DNA of 64,000 nt, taken from the NCBI GenBank assembly GCA_963775875.1, contig CAVZKP010000037.1, forward strand, positions 62,001 to 126,000. Reading direction: 5' to 3'. This DNA is from AP-15 sp963775875 (GTDB lineage: Bacteria; Pseudomonadota; Alphaproteobacteria; ATCC43930; CGMCC-115725). Under the pieces are notes generated by a model. It ran no database searches. It saw only the letters and a list, made by a program, of their open reading frames with translations, and had not been told where the DNA came from. The translations under genes and the position numbers were made by a program. The stretch's first letter is position 1. Each line of letters opens with the position of its first letter. Of this stretch, positions 55,725-64,000 are shown in pieces.

Positions 55725-56530
55725 GGCGGCAAGGGCAGGGGCCGCCGCCGGGCCCACAGGATGATGACGATGCCGGCAATCAGCACCGGGATCGACAGCA
55801 GCTGGCCCATGGTCAAGCCGAAAATCAGATATCCCAGCTGCGGGTCCGGCTGGCGGAACAGCTCGCCAGACATGCGGGCGACGGCGTAGCCGACCAGAAA
55901 CAGCCCGCTGACGACCCCCGGCCTTTGTCGCGCGTGGCGCCGCTCGGCGACGAGCAGCAACACGAATAGCAGGATCCCCTCGCAGAAGGCTTCGTAGAGC
56001 TGGCTCGGGTGGCGCGGCACCGGGCCGCCATTGGGAAAGATCATCGCCCAAGGGACGTCGGTCGGCCGCCCAAACAGTTCGCCATTGATGAAATTGGCGA
56101 TGCGGCCAAAGAACAGGCCGATCGGGATCGCCTCGGTGATGATGTCGGAAAAGGCGAAAATCGGGATCTTGCGGCGGCGGGTGAACAGCAGGATGGCGAG
56201 CGTCACGCCGAGGGCGCCGCCGTGAAACGACATCCCGCCATGCCACACATAGAGCGCCTGGAGCGGGTGGGCGAAATAATAATCCGGGTTGTAGAACAGC
56301 ACGTAGCCGATCCGCCCGCCAAGGACGACGCCGAGCGTCGCCCAGACGAAAAAATCGTCGACATCCTGTCGGCGCGCCAGATTTGGCGGTCGATCGGCGA
56401 GGGCCAGGCAATAGCGCCAGCCGATCAGCAGCCCGACAATATAGGCGAGCGCGTACCACCGGATCGCAAACGGGCCGATCGCGATCGCGACCGGGTCGAT
56501 CGCGGGAAACGGAATTATGAACAGCGGCAT
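55721..56530 (-). CDS. lgt: prolipoprotein diacylglyceryl transferase Lgt
   Basis: A 269-residue inner membrane enzyme with about seven helices that attaches diacylglycerol to the lipobox Cys. Signature region: YVWHGGMSFHGGALGVTLAI (catalytic His) and GRIANFINGELFGRPTDVPW, with HPSQLYEAFCEGILLF. ATG 56530 starts before FPAIDPVAIAIGPFAIRWY. First gene of the lgt-methyltransferase-pgeF-lipoprotein operon. The 134 bases upstream to the VOC gene contain nothing recognised. Confidence 0.94.
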   Translation of the reverse strand: MPLFIIPFPAIDPVAIAIGPFAIRWYALAYIVGLLIGWRYCLALADRPPNLARRQDVDDFFVWATLGVVLGGRIGYVLFYNPDYYFAHPLQALYVWHGGMSFHGGALGVTLAILLFTRRRKIPIFAFSDIITEAIPIGLFFGRIANFINGELFGRPTDVPWAMIFPNGGPVPRHPSQLYEAFCEGILLFVLLLVAERRHARQRPGVVSGLFLVGYAVARMSGELFRQPDPQLGYLIFGLTMGQLLSIPVLIAGIVIILWARRRPLPLPP

Positions 56531-56664
56531 CGGCCCATCATTGCAGGCGCGGCGGCGGGCGCGGAGCGCCGCTCGGCGCAGGGGTTGCCGGCGACAGCGG
56601 CTGGCAGGCCGCCGATGAGGCCGGCGCTGGGGATCTGCCGACGGCCTGATGCCGCGCCGGCGGC

Positions 56665-57516
56665 TCAGCCCTGGCAAAACAGCAGGATCGCACCATTCGC
56701 CTCGCGCGCCGGCACGGCAAGGCCGCCGCCGGGCATCTCGCCGAACCCAACCTGCCGGCCGGTCAGATAGTCGGCGGTGTGCTCGAGCCGTTCGACGCCG
56801 AGTTCGAGCGCGACGATGCCGGGCGGCGAGAACCCGGGATCGATCTCGATTCCGGGATGCATCGTGTGAAAATCGTCGGGCGTGCTGAACACCAGCCGGT
56901 GATGCCCGACATGGACCGCGGCGACGGCGTCGGTCGTCGTCACCTGGACGATCCCGAACAGCCGGTCGTAGGCCGGCAGCAATGGCGAGGTGCTGTCGAC
57001 CAGCACATGCACCGCCTCGAGCCCGACCGCGCCGTTCGGGTGGGTCAGCCATTCCGGCCGGCGCATCAGCTCCGGCGTCAGATGGCTGCAGACAAAGCAG
57101 TCGAGCCCCGGGGTCTCCTCCGGCGGCAGCGAAACCAGGCTGAAGCGCGGGGTAGCCGACCCCTCGGGCAGCTCGATCCGGCGGGCGAGCGGGCGCGGCT
57201 CGGACGGGTGCAGCTGCCGGCGGCTCAGCGCCGCATGCGCCGCCTGCGCGGTCCCGGCGGGAGCGAACGCCACCGCCATCGGCCCTTCGCGCCGCGCCAG
57301 AAACCCATCGAGGCGTTCGACCGAATCGGCCGCATCGACGATGCCGAGCAGTTCGAGGTAATCGGTAGGGAACATCACGCAGTAATTGGCGGTGCCCTGC
57401 CCGATATGGCGGCCGCGCGGCGACAGGGTGAAACCGAGCCGGCTCCATACCGTGCGGGCATCTTCCAGCCCTTGGACGGCGACGATCACATGATCGATCC
57501 CGGCTATGGCGTCCAT
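56665..57516 (-). CDS. VOC/glyoxalase-like domain protein
   Basis: A 283-residue two-domain protein of the glyoxalase-like type. The start GIDHVIVAVQGLEDARTVWS is the first beta-alpha module with its His. GRHIGQGTANYCVMFPTDYLELLG and VGLEAVHVLVDSTSPLLPAY follow, with the second half ending in VALELGVERLEHTADYL. No cofactor residues can be fixed with certainty. Function unknown. It sits between lgt and mtnA on the same strand, 34 bases downstream of the mtnA stop. Confidence 0.78.
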   Translation of the reverse strand: MDAIAGIDHVIVAVQGLEDARTVWSRLGFTLSPRGRHIGQGTANYCVMFPTDYLELLGIVDAADSVERLDGFLARREGPMAVAFAPAGTAQAAHAALSRRQLHPSEPRPLARRIELPEGSATPRFSLVSLPPEETPGLDCFVCSHLTPELMRRPEWLTHPNGAVGLEAVHVLVDSTSPLLPAYDRLFGIVQVTTTDAVAAVHVGHHRLVFSTPDDFHTMHPGIEIDPGFSPPGIVALELGVERLEHTADYLTGRQVGFGEMPGGGLAVPAREANGAILLFCQG

Positions 57517-57550
57517 CGCCAGCCCCCCTTGCGCTACCGCATCCGTCGGC

Positions 57551-58647
57551 TCAGCAGCGATGCTCCGGAAACAGCGAAAGCAGCCCCGATCGCGAGGCCG
57601 GGCAGACGCCGCGCTCGGTGATCAGCGCGGTGACCAGCCGTGCCGGCGTCACGTCGAAGGCATAATTCCCGGCGGGGCTGCCCGCCGGGGTCAACCGCAC
57701 CGTCACACGCTCGCCGGCCTCGGTCCAGCCCTCGATATGGGTGACCTCGCGGCTGTCGCGGCATTCGATCGGGATCTCGGCGCCGCTGTCGATCTGCCAG
57801 TCGATCGTCGGCGAGGGCAGGGCGACGTAGAACGGGATGTCGTTGTCATGTGCCGCCAGCGCCTTCAGATAGGTGCCGATCTTGTTGGCGACGTCGCCGC
57901 CGGCGGTGGTGCGGTCGGTGCCGACGATGCACAGATCGACCAGCCCCTGGCGCATCAGGTGGCCGCCGGCATTGTCGACGATGACCGTATGCGCGATCCC
58001 GTGCTGGCCGAGTTCCCAGGCGGTCAGGCTGGCCCCTTGGTTGCGCGGCCGGGTCTCGTCGACCCAGACATGGACCGGGATGCCGTCATCATGGGCGCGA
58101 TAGACCGGGGCGAGGGCGGTGCCCCAATCGACGGCGGCGAGCCAGCCGGCATTGCAATGGGTCAGCACCTCGACCCGGCCGGTCCTGCCGCGACGCTGCC
58201 ACGCCTCCTCGATCAGCCGGGCGCCATGCCCGCCGATCGCGCGGTTGATCGCGACATCGGCCTCGGCGATCTCGCCGGCCCGGGCCAAGGCGATGGCGAA
58301 CCGGTTCTGCGGCGGCGCCGGCCGCAATGCGCCCGCCATCTCGCCGAGCGCCCAGCGCAGATTGACCGCGGTCGGGCGGGTCGCGGCAAGCCCCGCCGCG
58401 GCGCGAAGCATCGCCGGGTCGGAGGGGTCGGCAGCCATCGCCAGCGCCATGCCATAGGCCGCGGCCGCGCCGATCAGCGGCGCGCCGCGCACCTGCATGG
58501 TCGCGGATCGCGCGCGCCGCCTCGTCGAGGGTCGCGCAGCGCGACGACGACCAATTCATGCGGCAGCCGGGTCTGATCGATGATCTTGACCGTCCGCCGG
58601 TCTGCCGCCAGCCAGATCGTCCGCATCGGCCGGCCGCCGACATTCAT
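57551..58647 (-). CDS. mtnA: S-methyl-5-thioribose-1-phosphate isomerase MtnA, two frameshifts
   Basis: Methionine salvage enzyme isomerising methylthioribose-1-P to the ribulose form. N-terminus MNVGGRPMRTIWLAADRRTV in one frame, TLDEAARAIRD in the second, MQVRGAPLIGAAAAYGMALA and the rest in the third. The catalytic Cys is in VEVLTHCNAGWLA and the Asp in DLCIVGTDRTTAGGDVANKI. Shifts lie at about 58529-58537 and 58498-58503, each one inserted base. Repaired length is 364 residues, normal. ATG 58647 is one base after the mtnP stop. Confidence 0.9.
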
Positions 58648-58648
58648 C

Positions 58649-59542
<894 letters not shown>

Positions 59543-59549
59543 CGGCGCC

Positions 59550-60318
59550 TCAGTGGACCACCGCCCAGATCTTGCGCTTGGCCGCGTAGAACACCCCGAC
59601 GGCGACGATCAGAAACAGGAACACCATGACCCCGGTGCGGTGCCGGGTGTCGAGATTGGGCTCCGAGGCCCAGCTGAGGAACGTGGCGACGTCATGCGCC
59701 ATCTGCGGCACCGTCGCCTTGGTCCCGTCGGCATAGGTCACCACGCCGTCGCTGAGCGGCGGCGGCATCGCGATCAGGTGGCCGGGGAAATACTCATTGT
59801 AATATTTGCCCGGCGGCACGGTGAACCCGGATGGCGTCGGCTTGAACCCGTTCAGGATCGCGAAGACATAGTCGGGGCCGCCGTCGCGCGCCTTGACGAT
59901 CATCGACAAATCGGGCGGAAGCGCACCGCCGTTTGCCGCCCGCGCCGCCTCGTCGTTGGGAAACGGGCCGGGGATCGGGTCGGACGGACGGCACGGCCGC
60001 TGGAACATCTGGCCCTGATCGTTGGGCCCGTCGCTGCACTGGTCGGTGGCGGCGATCGCCTTGATTTCGCTCGGCGCATAGCCGAGCGCGGCAAGGTCGC
60101 TGAAATGCAGATGCTTGACCGGGTGGCAGGCCGAGCAGACCTGCTTGTAGACCTGAAAGCCACGCTGCTGGGCGGCGCGGTCGTAGGTGCCGAACACGCC
60201 GTCGAACGACCATTGCTGGCGCGGCAGCGGCGGGGTTTCGTCGGCGGCGCCGGCAGCGGCGGGCAGCAAGCGCCGCCAGCGCCAGCAAAAGCACCGCCGC
60301 GACCCGATATTTCGCCAT
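59550..60318 (-). CDS. petC: cytochrome c1 of the bc1 complex, frameshifted in the signal peptide
   Basis: About 255 residues after repair. Signal peptide MAKYRVAAVLLLALAALL(P)A, then QWSFDGVFGTYDRAAQQRGF, the heme c motif CSACH (QVCSACHPVKHLHF), and the Met/ligand region in YFPGHLIAMPPPLSDGVVTY. A C-terminal membrane anchor follows (VMVFLFLIVAVGVFYAAKRK). The frame breaks at 60265-60272; removing one base restores the signal peptide. ATG 60318 lies 1 base after the petB stop. Accepts electrons from the Rieske protein and passes them to cytochrome c. Confidence 0.92.
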
Positions 60319-60319
60319 C

Positions 60320-61564
60320 TCAGGCTTTCTCCATCGTCGTGCCGGCGCTGCCGCCGAGCACCGCGGCGGCGATGCTGGTCGGCAATGGACGCGGCCGCTC
60401 GAACCAGCCGATCAGCGGGAACAGGATCAGAAAATGGAAGAAATAATAGAAGGTGGCGATCCGCCCGATGGTGACGATCGTGCCCTCCGGCGGGTGCGCC
60501 CCGACATAGCCGAGCGCCAGCACATCGATCACCAAGAGCCAGAAGATCTTGTTGTAGACCGGGCGGAACCGGGCGCTGCGCACCGGCGAGGTGTCGAGCC
60601 AGGGCAGCACGAACAGCACCAGGATCGACGAGAACAGCATGATGACGCCGAGCAATTTGTCCGGCACCGAACGCAGGATCGCGTAGAACGGCAGGAAATA
60701 CCATTCTGGCACGATGTCGGGCGGCGTCTGCAACGGGTTCGCCGGAATATAGTTCTGCGGATCTCCCAAGAAATTGGGCGCGTAAAAGACAAAAAAGGCA
60801 TAGACCAACAAAAACACGGTCAAGCCGAACAGGTCCTTGATCGTGTAGAAGGGATGGAACGGGATCGAATCCTGCGGCCCTTTCATGTCGATGCCGAGCG
60901 GGTTGTTCGAGCCGTGGGTATGCAGGGCGATCATATGCAGGCCGACCACGGCGACGATGACGAAGGGCAGCAGATAGTGCAGCGCGTAAAAGCGGTGCAG
61001 GGTCGGATCGCCGACCGCAAACCCGCCCCACAGAAAGGTCACGATGCCGTGCCCGACCAGCGGGATCGCCGAAAACAGATTGGTGATCACGGTCGCCGCC
61101 CAGTAGCTCATCTGGCCCCAGGGCAGCACATAGCCCATGAACGCGGTCCCCATCATCAGCAGCAGGATGATGACGCCGAGCATCCACACCAATTCCCGCG
61201 GCCGCTTGTACGAGCCGTAATAGAGCCCCCGGAAGATGTGGATATAGACGATGGCGAAAAACATCGACGCGCCATTGGCATGCGCGTAGCGGATCAGCCA
61301 GCCGTAATCGACGTCGCGCATGATGCGCTCGACCGAATCGAAGGCGAGTTCCGAGCTCGGCGTGTATTGCATCGCCAGAAAAACGCCGGTGCCGATCATC
61401 ACGATCAGCATGAACCCGGCCAACGACCCGAAATTCCACCAATAGCTGAGGTTGCGCGGGGTCGGATATTCGTAGAGCTCGTGCTCCATCGCTGCCATGA
61501 ACGGCAGCCGGTAGTCGATCCAGCGGAGGATCCGGCGCGTTGCGCCGGGTCGCGTGTCGGCCAT
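60320..61564 (-). CDS. petB: cytochrome b of the bc1 complex
   Basis: A 414-residue, about eight-helix di-heme subunit. Heme-binding His pairs are in helix B (IRYAHANGASMFFAIVYIHI) and helix D (HYLLPFVIVAVVGLHMIALH). Qo-site features: GYVLPWGQMSYWAATVITNL and the PEWY motif (PPDIVPEWYFLPFYAILRSV). All visible signature residues are intact. It starts 9 bases after the vestigial Rieske reading frame and is followed by petC after 1 base. Confidence 0.95.
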   Translation of the reverse strand: MADTRPGATRRILRWIDYRLPFMAAMEHELYEYPTPRNLSYWWNFGSLAGFMLIVMIGTGVFLAMQYTPSSELAFDSVERIMRDVDYGWLIRYAHANGASMFFAIVYIHIFRGLYYGSYKRPRELVWMLGVIILLLMMGTAFMGYVLPWGQMSYWAATVITNLFSAIPLVGHGIVTFLWGGFAVGDPTLHRFYALHYLLPFVIVAVVGLHMIALHTHGSNNPLGIDMKGPQDSIPFHPFYTIKDLFGLTVFLLVYAFFVFYAPNFLGDPQNYIPANPLQTPPDIVPEWYFLPFYAILRSVPDKLLGVIMLFSSILVLFVLPWLDTSPVRSARFRPVYNKIFWLLVIDVLALGYVGAHPPEGTIVTIGRIATFYYFFHFLILFPLIGWFERPRPLPTSIAAAVLGGSAGTTMEKA

Positions 61565-61573
61565 GGCGGTCTC

Positions 61574-61768
61574 CTAGCCGATCTCGATGATGGCGCCGGC
61601 GAACCGATCGGCCGGTGCGACGAAACCGGGCGTCGCAGCCTCGATTCTATGCCTGCGGCCATCATAGATCGACCCGTGGCGCCGACAAGGCCGGCGGCGG
61701 CGGGCGAAATCGCGCCCGGTGCGGCCGCGATCGGCGTCGGTGATGTGCTGCTGCGCCAAATCGGCCAT
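61574..61768 (-). pseudogene. petA: vestige of Rieske iron-sulfur subunit gene (internal deletion)
   Basis: A 64-codon reading frame at exactly the place where petA normally precedes petB. Its N-terminus (MADLAQQHITDADRGRTGRDF) resembles the pre-membrane segment ending in R-R-D-F of Rieske proteins. Its second half contains CRRHGSIYD, similar to cluster box II (CPCHGSxYD), and ends VAPADRFAGAIIEIG, like the family C-terminus. The membrane anchor, box I and most of the cluster fold are missing; about 110-120 codons are lacking. Alternative reading: chance similarity in a leader region. The similarity is judged by eye. Confidence 0.45.
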
Positions 61769-61954
61769 TCAATCCCTCGTCACCGCGCGCCGGCTCCCGG
61801 CCCCGCCCGGCAGGCGAAGCTATACTGTTGAAGAAGCCGAACTATGCGACAGACTGCCGCAGAAATGGGCGGCCAAGCGGCGGCCATAGAAACCGCTATG
61901 ATATAGGCAGGGCGCCGGAAAACCCGGCATCGGCCGCTTTCACCAGGGGTTGGA

Positions 61955-62413
61955 TTGCGCCTCGCCCTGTTCGAGCCGGACATACCGCAGAATACCGGGG
62001 CCTTGCTGCGGCTCGCCGCCTGCTTTGGCGTAGCGGTCGACGTGATCGAGCCCTGCGGATTTCTGCTCGACGACCGACGCCTGCGGCGCGCGGCGCTCGA
62101 TTACGCGGCCTTTTGTCCCATCACCCGCCATGCCTCCTGGGCCGCCTTCCTCGCCGATCGCGAGCCGCGATCGCGGCTGCTGCTGATGACGACTGCCGGC
62201 ACGGTGGCGCTGCACCGATTTGGCTTCGAGGCCGGCGACACGATCCTGCTCGGCCGGGAGAGCGCCGGGGTTCCGCCGGCGGTGCACGATGCCGCCGCGG
62301 CGCGAATCGCGATCCCCTTGCACCCGCCGGCGCGATCGCTCAACGTCGCCCTTGCCGGCGCGGTGGCGCTCGCCGAGGCGTTGCGGCAGACCGGCGGGTT
62401 CCCTGCGCCATGA
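61955..62413 (+). CDS. trmL: tRNA (cytidine(34)-2'-O)-methyltransferase TrmL
   Basis: A 152-residue SPOUT-class methyltransferase for the wobble base of tRNA-Leu. Motifs: ALFEPDIPQNTGALLRLAAC (motif 1), LLLGRESAGVPPAVHDAAAA (motif 2) and IPLHPPARSLNVALAGAVAL (motif 3), the knotted SAM site. The start is TTG at 61955, with AGGGG upstream. The stop overlaps the hemF ATG (ATGA). It is divergent from the bc1 operon; a TATACT hexamer at 61821-61826 may be part of a promoter in the spacer. Confidence 0.92.
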   Translation: MRLALFEPDIPQNTGALLRLAACFGVAVDVIEPCGFLLDDRRLRRAALDYAAFCPITRHASWAAFLADREPRSRLLLMTTAGTVALHRFGFEAGDTILLGRESAGVPPAVHDAAAARIAIPLHPPARSLNVALAGAVALAEALRQTGGFPAP

Positions 62414-63282
62414 GCGAAGTCCTCGAAGGATTTCCCCCCGATCCCGGCCATTGCGAGCGCGCCGCCCTTTGGTTTGCCGCGCTGCGCGATCGCCTTTGCG
62501 CGGCGTTCGAGGCGATCGAGGACGAGCTGGCCGCCGAGCGTCCCGCGGATGGTCCGGCCGGCCGCTTCGAGCGCATCCCATGGCAGCGTCCGGGCGGCGG
62601 CGGCGGAATGATCTCGGTGATGCGCGGCCGGGTTTTCGAAAAGGTCGGGGTCAACATCTCGACCGTGTGCGGCGAATTTTCGCCCGAATTCCGCAACGAC
62701 ATTCCCGGCGCGGCGGCGGACCCGCGCTTCTGGGCGGGCGGCATCTCGCTGGTCGCTCATCCGCGCTCGCCGCTGGTCCCGGCCGTGCATCTGAACACCC
62801 GCCACATCGTCACCAGCAAGGCCTGGTTCGGTGGCGGCAGCGATCTGACCCCGATCTATCCCGATGCGGCGGCGGAGCAGGCATTCCACGCGGCACTCGC
62901 CGCCGCTTGCGCCGGTTACGACCCCGACTGCCATGCCCGCTTCAAGGCCTGGTGCGACGAATATTTCTTCCTCGAACACCGGGGCGAAGCCCGCGGCGCC
63001 GGCGGGATCTTTTTCGATTATCTCGACAGCGGCGATTGGGAGCGCGACTTTGCCTTTGTCCGCGCGGTCGGCGCGGCCTTCGCCGAGGTCTATCCGGCGA
63101 TCGTGCGGCCGCGCATGCGCCTGCCATGGACCGCCGACCAGCGGCGCCATCAGCTCGTCCGCCGTGGCCGCTACGTCGAATTCAACCTGCTCTACGACCG
63201 CGGCACCCGGTTCGGGCTGAAGACCGGCGGCAATGTCGAGGCGATCCTGATGTCATTGCCGCCCGAAGCGGCTTGGCCCTAG
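62410..63282 (+). CDS. hemF: oxygen-dependent coproporphyrinogen III oxidase HemF
   Basis: A 290-residue aerobic heme-synthesis enzyme. Motifs: RFERIPWQRPGGGGGMISVM, GRVFEKVGVNISTVCGEFSP, FWAGGISLVAHPRSPLVPAV, HLNTRHIVTSKAWFGGGSDL, then FKAWCDEYFFLEHRGEARGA, GGIFFDYLDSGDWERDFAFV and RRGRYVEFNLLYDRGTRFGL. All conserved His/Asp/Arg positions of the family appear present. Coupled to trmL by a 4-base overlap. Indicates an aerobic or facultative organism. Confidence 0.95.
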   Translation: MSEVLEGFPPDPGHCERAALWFAALRDRLCAAFEAIEDELAAERPADGPAGRFERIPWQRPGGGGGMISVMRGRVFEKVGVNISTVCGEFSPEFRNDIPGAAADPRFWAGGISLVAHPRSPLVPAVHLNTRHIVTSKAWFGGGSDLTPIYPDAAAEQAFHAALAAACAGYDPDCHARFKAWCDEYFFLEHRGEARGAGGIFFDYLDSGDWERDFAFVRAVGAAFAEVYPAIVRPRMRLPWTADQRRHQLVRRGRYVEFNLLYDRGTRFGLKTGGNVEAILMSLPPEAAWP

Positions 63283-63290
63283 CCGCCGGG

Positions 63291-64000
63291 TCAGACCTGC
63301 TGGATCGCCGAGAGCAGCCAGGCGCCGCCGCGCGGGCGGACAAAGGTCCAGATTTCCTCGGCCTCGACCGGCGCGCGCGGATCGCCCGCGACGATGTCCG
63401 CCCGCTCGCCCGCCGGACCGCCGAGACCGACGACATAGTCGATCGCGCGCCACTGCAGGAATGCGGTGGCGTATTGCCGGTCGCGCTCCTGCCAGCTCTC
63501 GGTCAGCTCGGCTTTGACCAGCCGCACGTCGGAAACGACGTTGCGCACGCCACGGCTGGTGTTGCGGGTCAGCTCATCCGAGAAGTAGCTCAGCATTTCC
63601 GGGGTCATCAGCCGCTGCAGGCGTGACAGATCGCCGGCGCTCCAGGCCTCCTGAATTGCCGCATGCAGCTGTTGGAACGATTGAAGATCGCCATCGGCGA
63701 GGTTGACGTCGCGGCCGCGATCGCGACCGGCCGGCGCCGCCGCGGCTCCCGCCGAGCGGGCCACGCCCCCCGCCGCCCCACCGGGCCAGCCGGAGGAGGA
63801 CCTGCGGCGGAACAGCCGCACCGCCAGCCAGACCAGCACCCCGATCAGCGCAATCCACATCAGCGTGCCGACCGCCGAGCCCATGCCGCCGCCGGCTCCC
63901 TGCGCGTTGGCGCCGTGTCCAAACAGCCACGAGCCGACAGCTCCGCCGGCGAGCCCGGTCAGAAACGGATGGCGTTGCAAAAAGCTGCCGCCGGAAGCGG
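63291..64000 (-). CDS. Tim44-like domain membrane protein (partial, N-terminus beyond window)
   Basis: At least 236 residues; the 5' end is cut by the window. The visible N-terminal part has SGGSFLQRHPFLTGLAGGAV, a Gly-rich/hydrophobic segment and a TM helix (TLMWIALIGVLVWLAVRLFR). The C-terminal Tim44-like domain (about residues 105-236) includes LQSFQQLHAAIQEAWSAGDL and LTPEMLSYFSDEL-type helices, EEIWTFVRPRGGAWLLSAIQ. Bacterial Tim44-like proteins are envelope proteins, some cytochrome- or cardiolipin-linked. It converges on hemF with an 8-base gap. Confidence 0.87.
   Translation of the reverse strand, partial: ASGGSFLQRHPFLTGLAGGAVGSWLFGHGANAQGAGGGMGSAVGTLMWIALIGVLVWLAVRLFRRRSSSGWPGGAAGGVARSAGAAAAPAGRDRGRDVNLADGDLQSFQQLHAAIQEAWSAGDLSRLQRLMTPEMLSYFSDELTRNTSRGVRNVVSDVRLVKAELTESWQERDRQYATAFLQWRAIDYVVGLGGPAGERADIVAGDPRAPVEAEEIWTFVRPRGGAWLLSAIQQV

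Noticed and set aside
55725..56459. N-terminal extension of the NDUFAF7-type methyltransferase
   Set aside because: It is an alternative frame of lgt; the family N-terminus matches the GTG at 55724, which overlaps the lgt stop.

Overview
The window is high-GC bacterial chromosome with dense genes and short overlaps. It looks alphaproteobacterial, plausibly Rhodospirillales-like. The support is a cytochrome bc1 operon continuing into mtnP-mtnA, an lgt / NDUFAF7-type methyltransferase / pgeF series with 4-base overlaps, a prs-rplY-pth-ychF operon, an AcnX/DUF126 pair, oxygen-dependent HemF, and a FixK/FNR-type box. No rRNA, tRNA, CRISPR or prophage was recognised. The species cannot be named from this sequence.

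Layout. 1-4.7 kb: the edge of an XrtA/PEP-CTERM exopolysaccharide locus (prsR, prsK, an EpsB-type sugar transferase). 5-10.6 kb: a LysR regulator divergent from a giant fused CydDC-like ABC exporter, then a glutathione S-transferase. 10.6-18.4 kb: cytochrome b561 and an exported ferritin-like protein divergent around a perfect FNR/FixK box, an MFS pump, a small lipoprotein, DedA, and a membrane DnaJ / VWA / molybdopterin-enzyme series. 18.6-31.3 kb: mostly catabolic and cofactor genes (acyl-CoA dehydrogenase, aspartate dehydrogenase-nicotinamidase, RRM protein, polysaccharide deacetylase, MntA/HepT toxin-antitoxin, CaiB-type CoA-transferase, AcnX large and small subunits, adenylate cyclase, GGT-like hydrolase, VOC protein, PdxJ). 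31.4-39.2 kb: a PH-domain membrane protein, DegP, SerB/MiaA and the branched-chain amino acid genes ilvB-ilvN-ilvC, interspersed with palindromic repeats.

39.3-45.2 kb is the most unusual part. It is a five-gene minus-strand operon coding for an FHA-TM-trypsin protein, a PP2C phosphatase, a transmembrane Ser/Thr kinase with a degenerate SNase-like external domain, a glycine-zipper lipoprotein and a second trypsin-like protease. It reads as a self-contained envelope phospho-signalling and proteolysis module. 45.4-64 kb: a hybrid-less sensor kinase, glgA with an IS481 fragment behind it, TMEM175-type channel, ychF/pth/rplY/prs, envelope genes (lipoprotein, pgeF, methyltransferase, lgt), methionine salvage (mtnA, mtnP), petB/petC with only a vestige of the Rieske gene, trmL-hemF and a Tim44-like protein cut by the window end.

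A caution on the whole window: at least 17 otherwise well-conserved genes carry single-base frameshifts, about 22 sites, most of them +1. Removing four insertions from prs restores exactly 310 residues. This is best explained by uncorrected assembly or read indels rather than real gene loss. Coordinates of such genes are given for the whole locus, and the position of each shift is stated.
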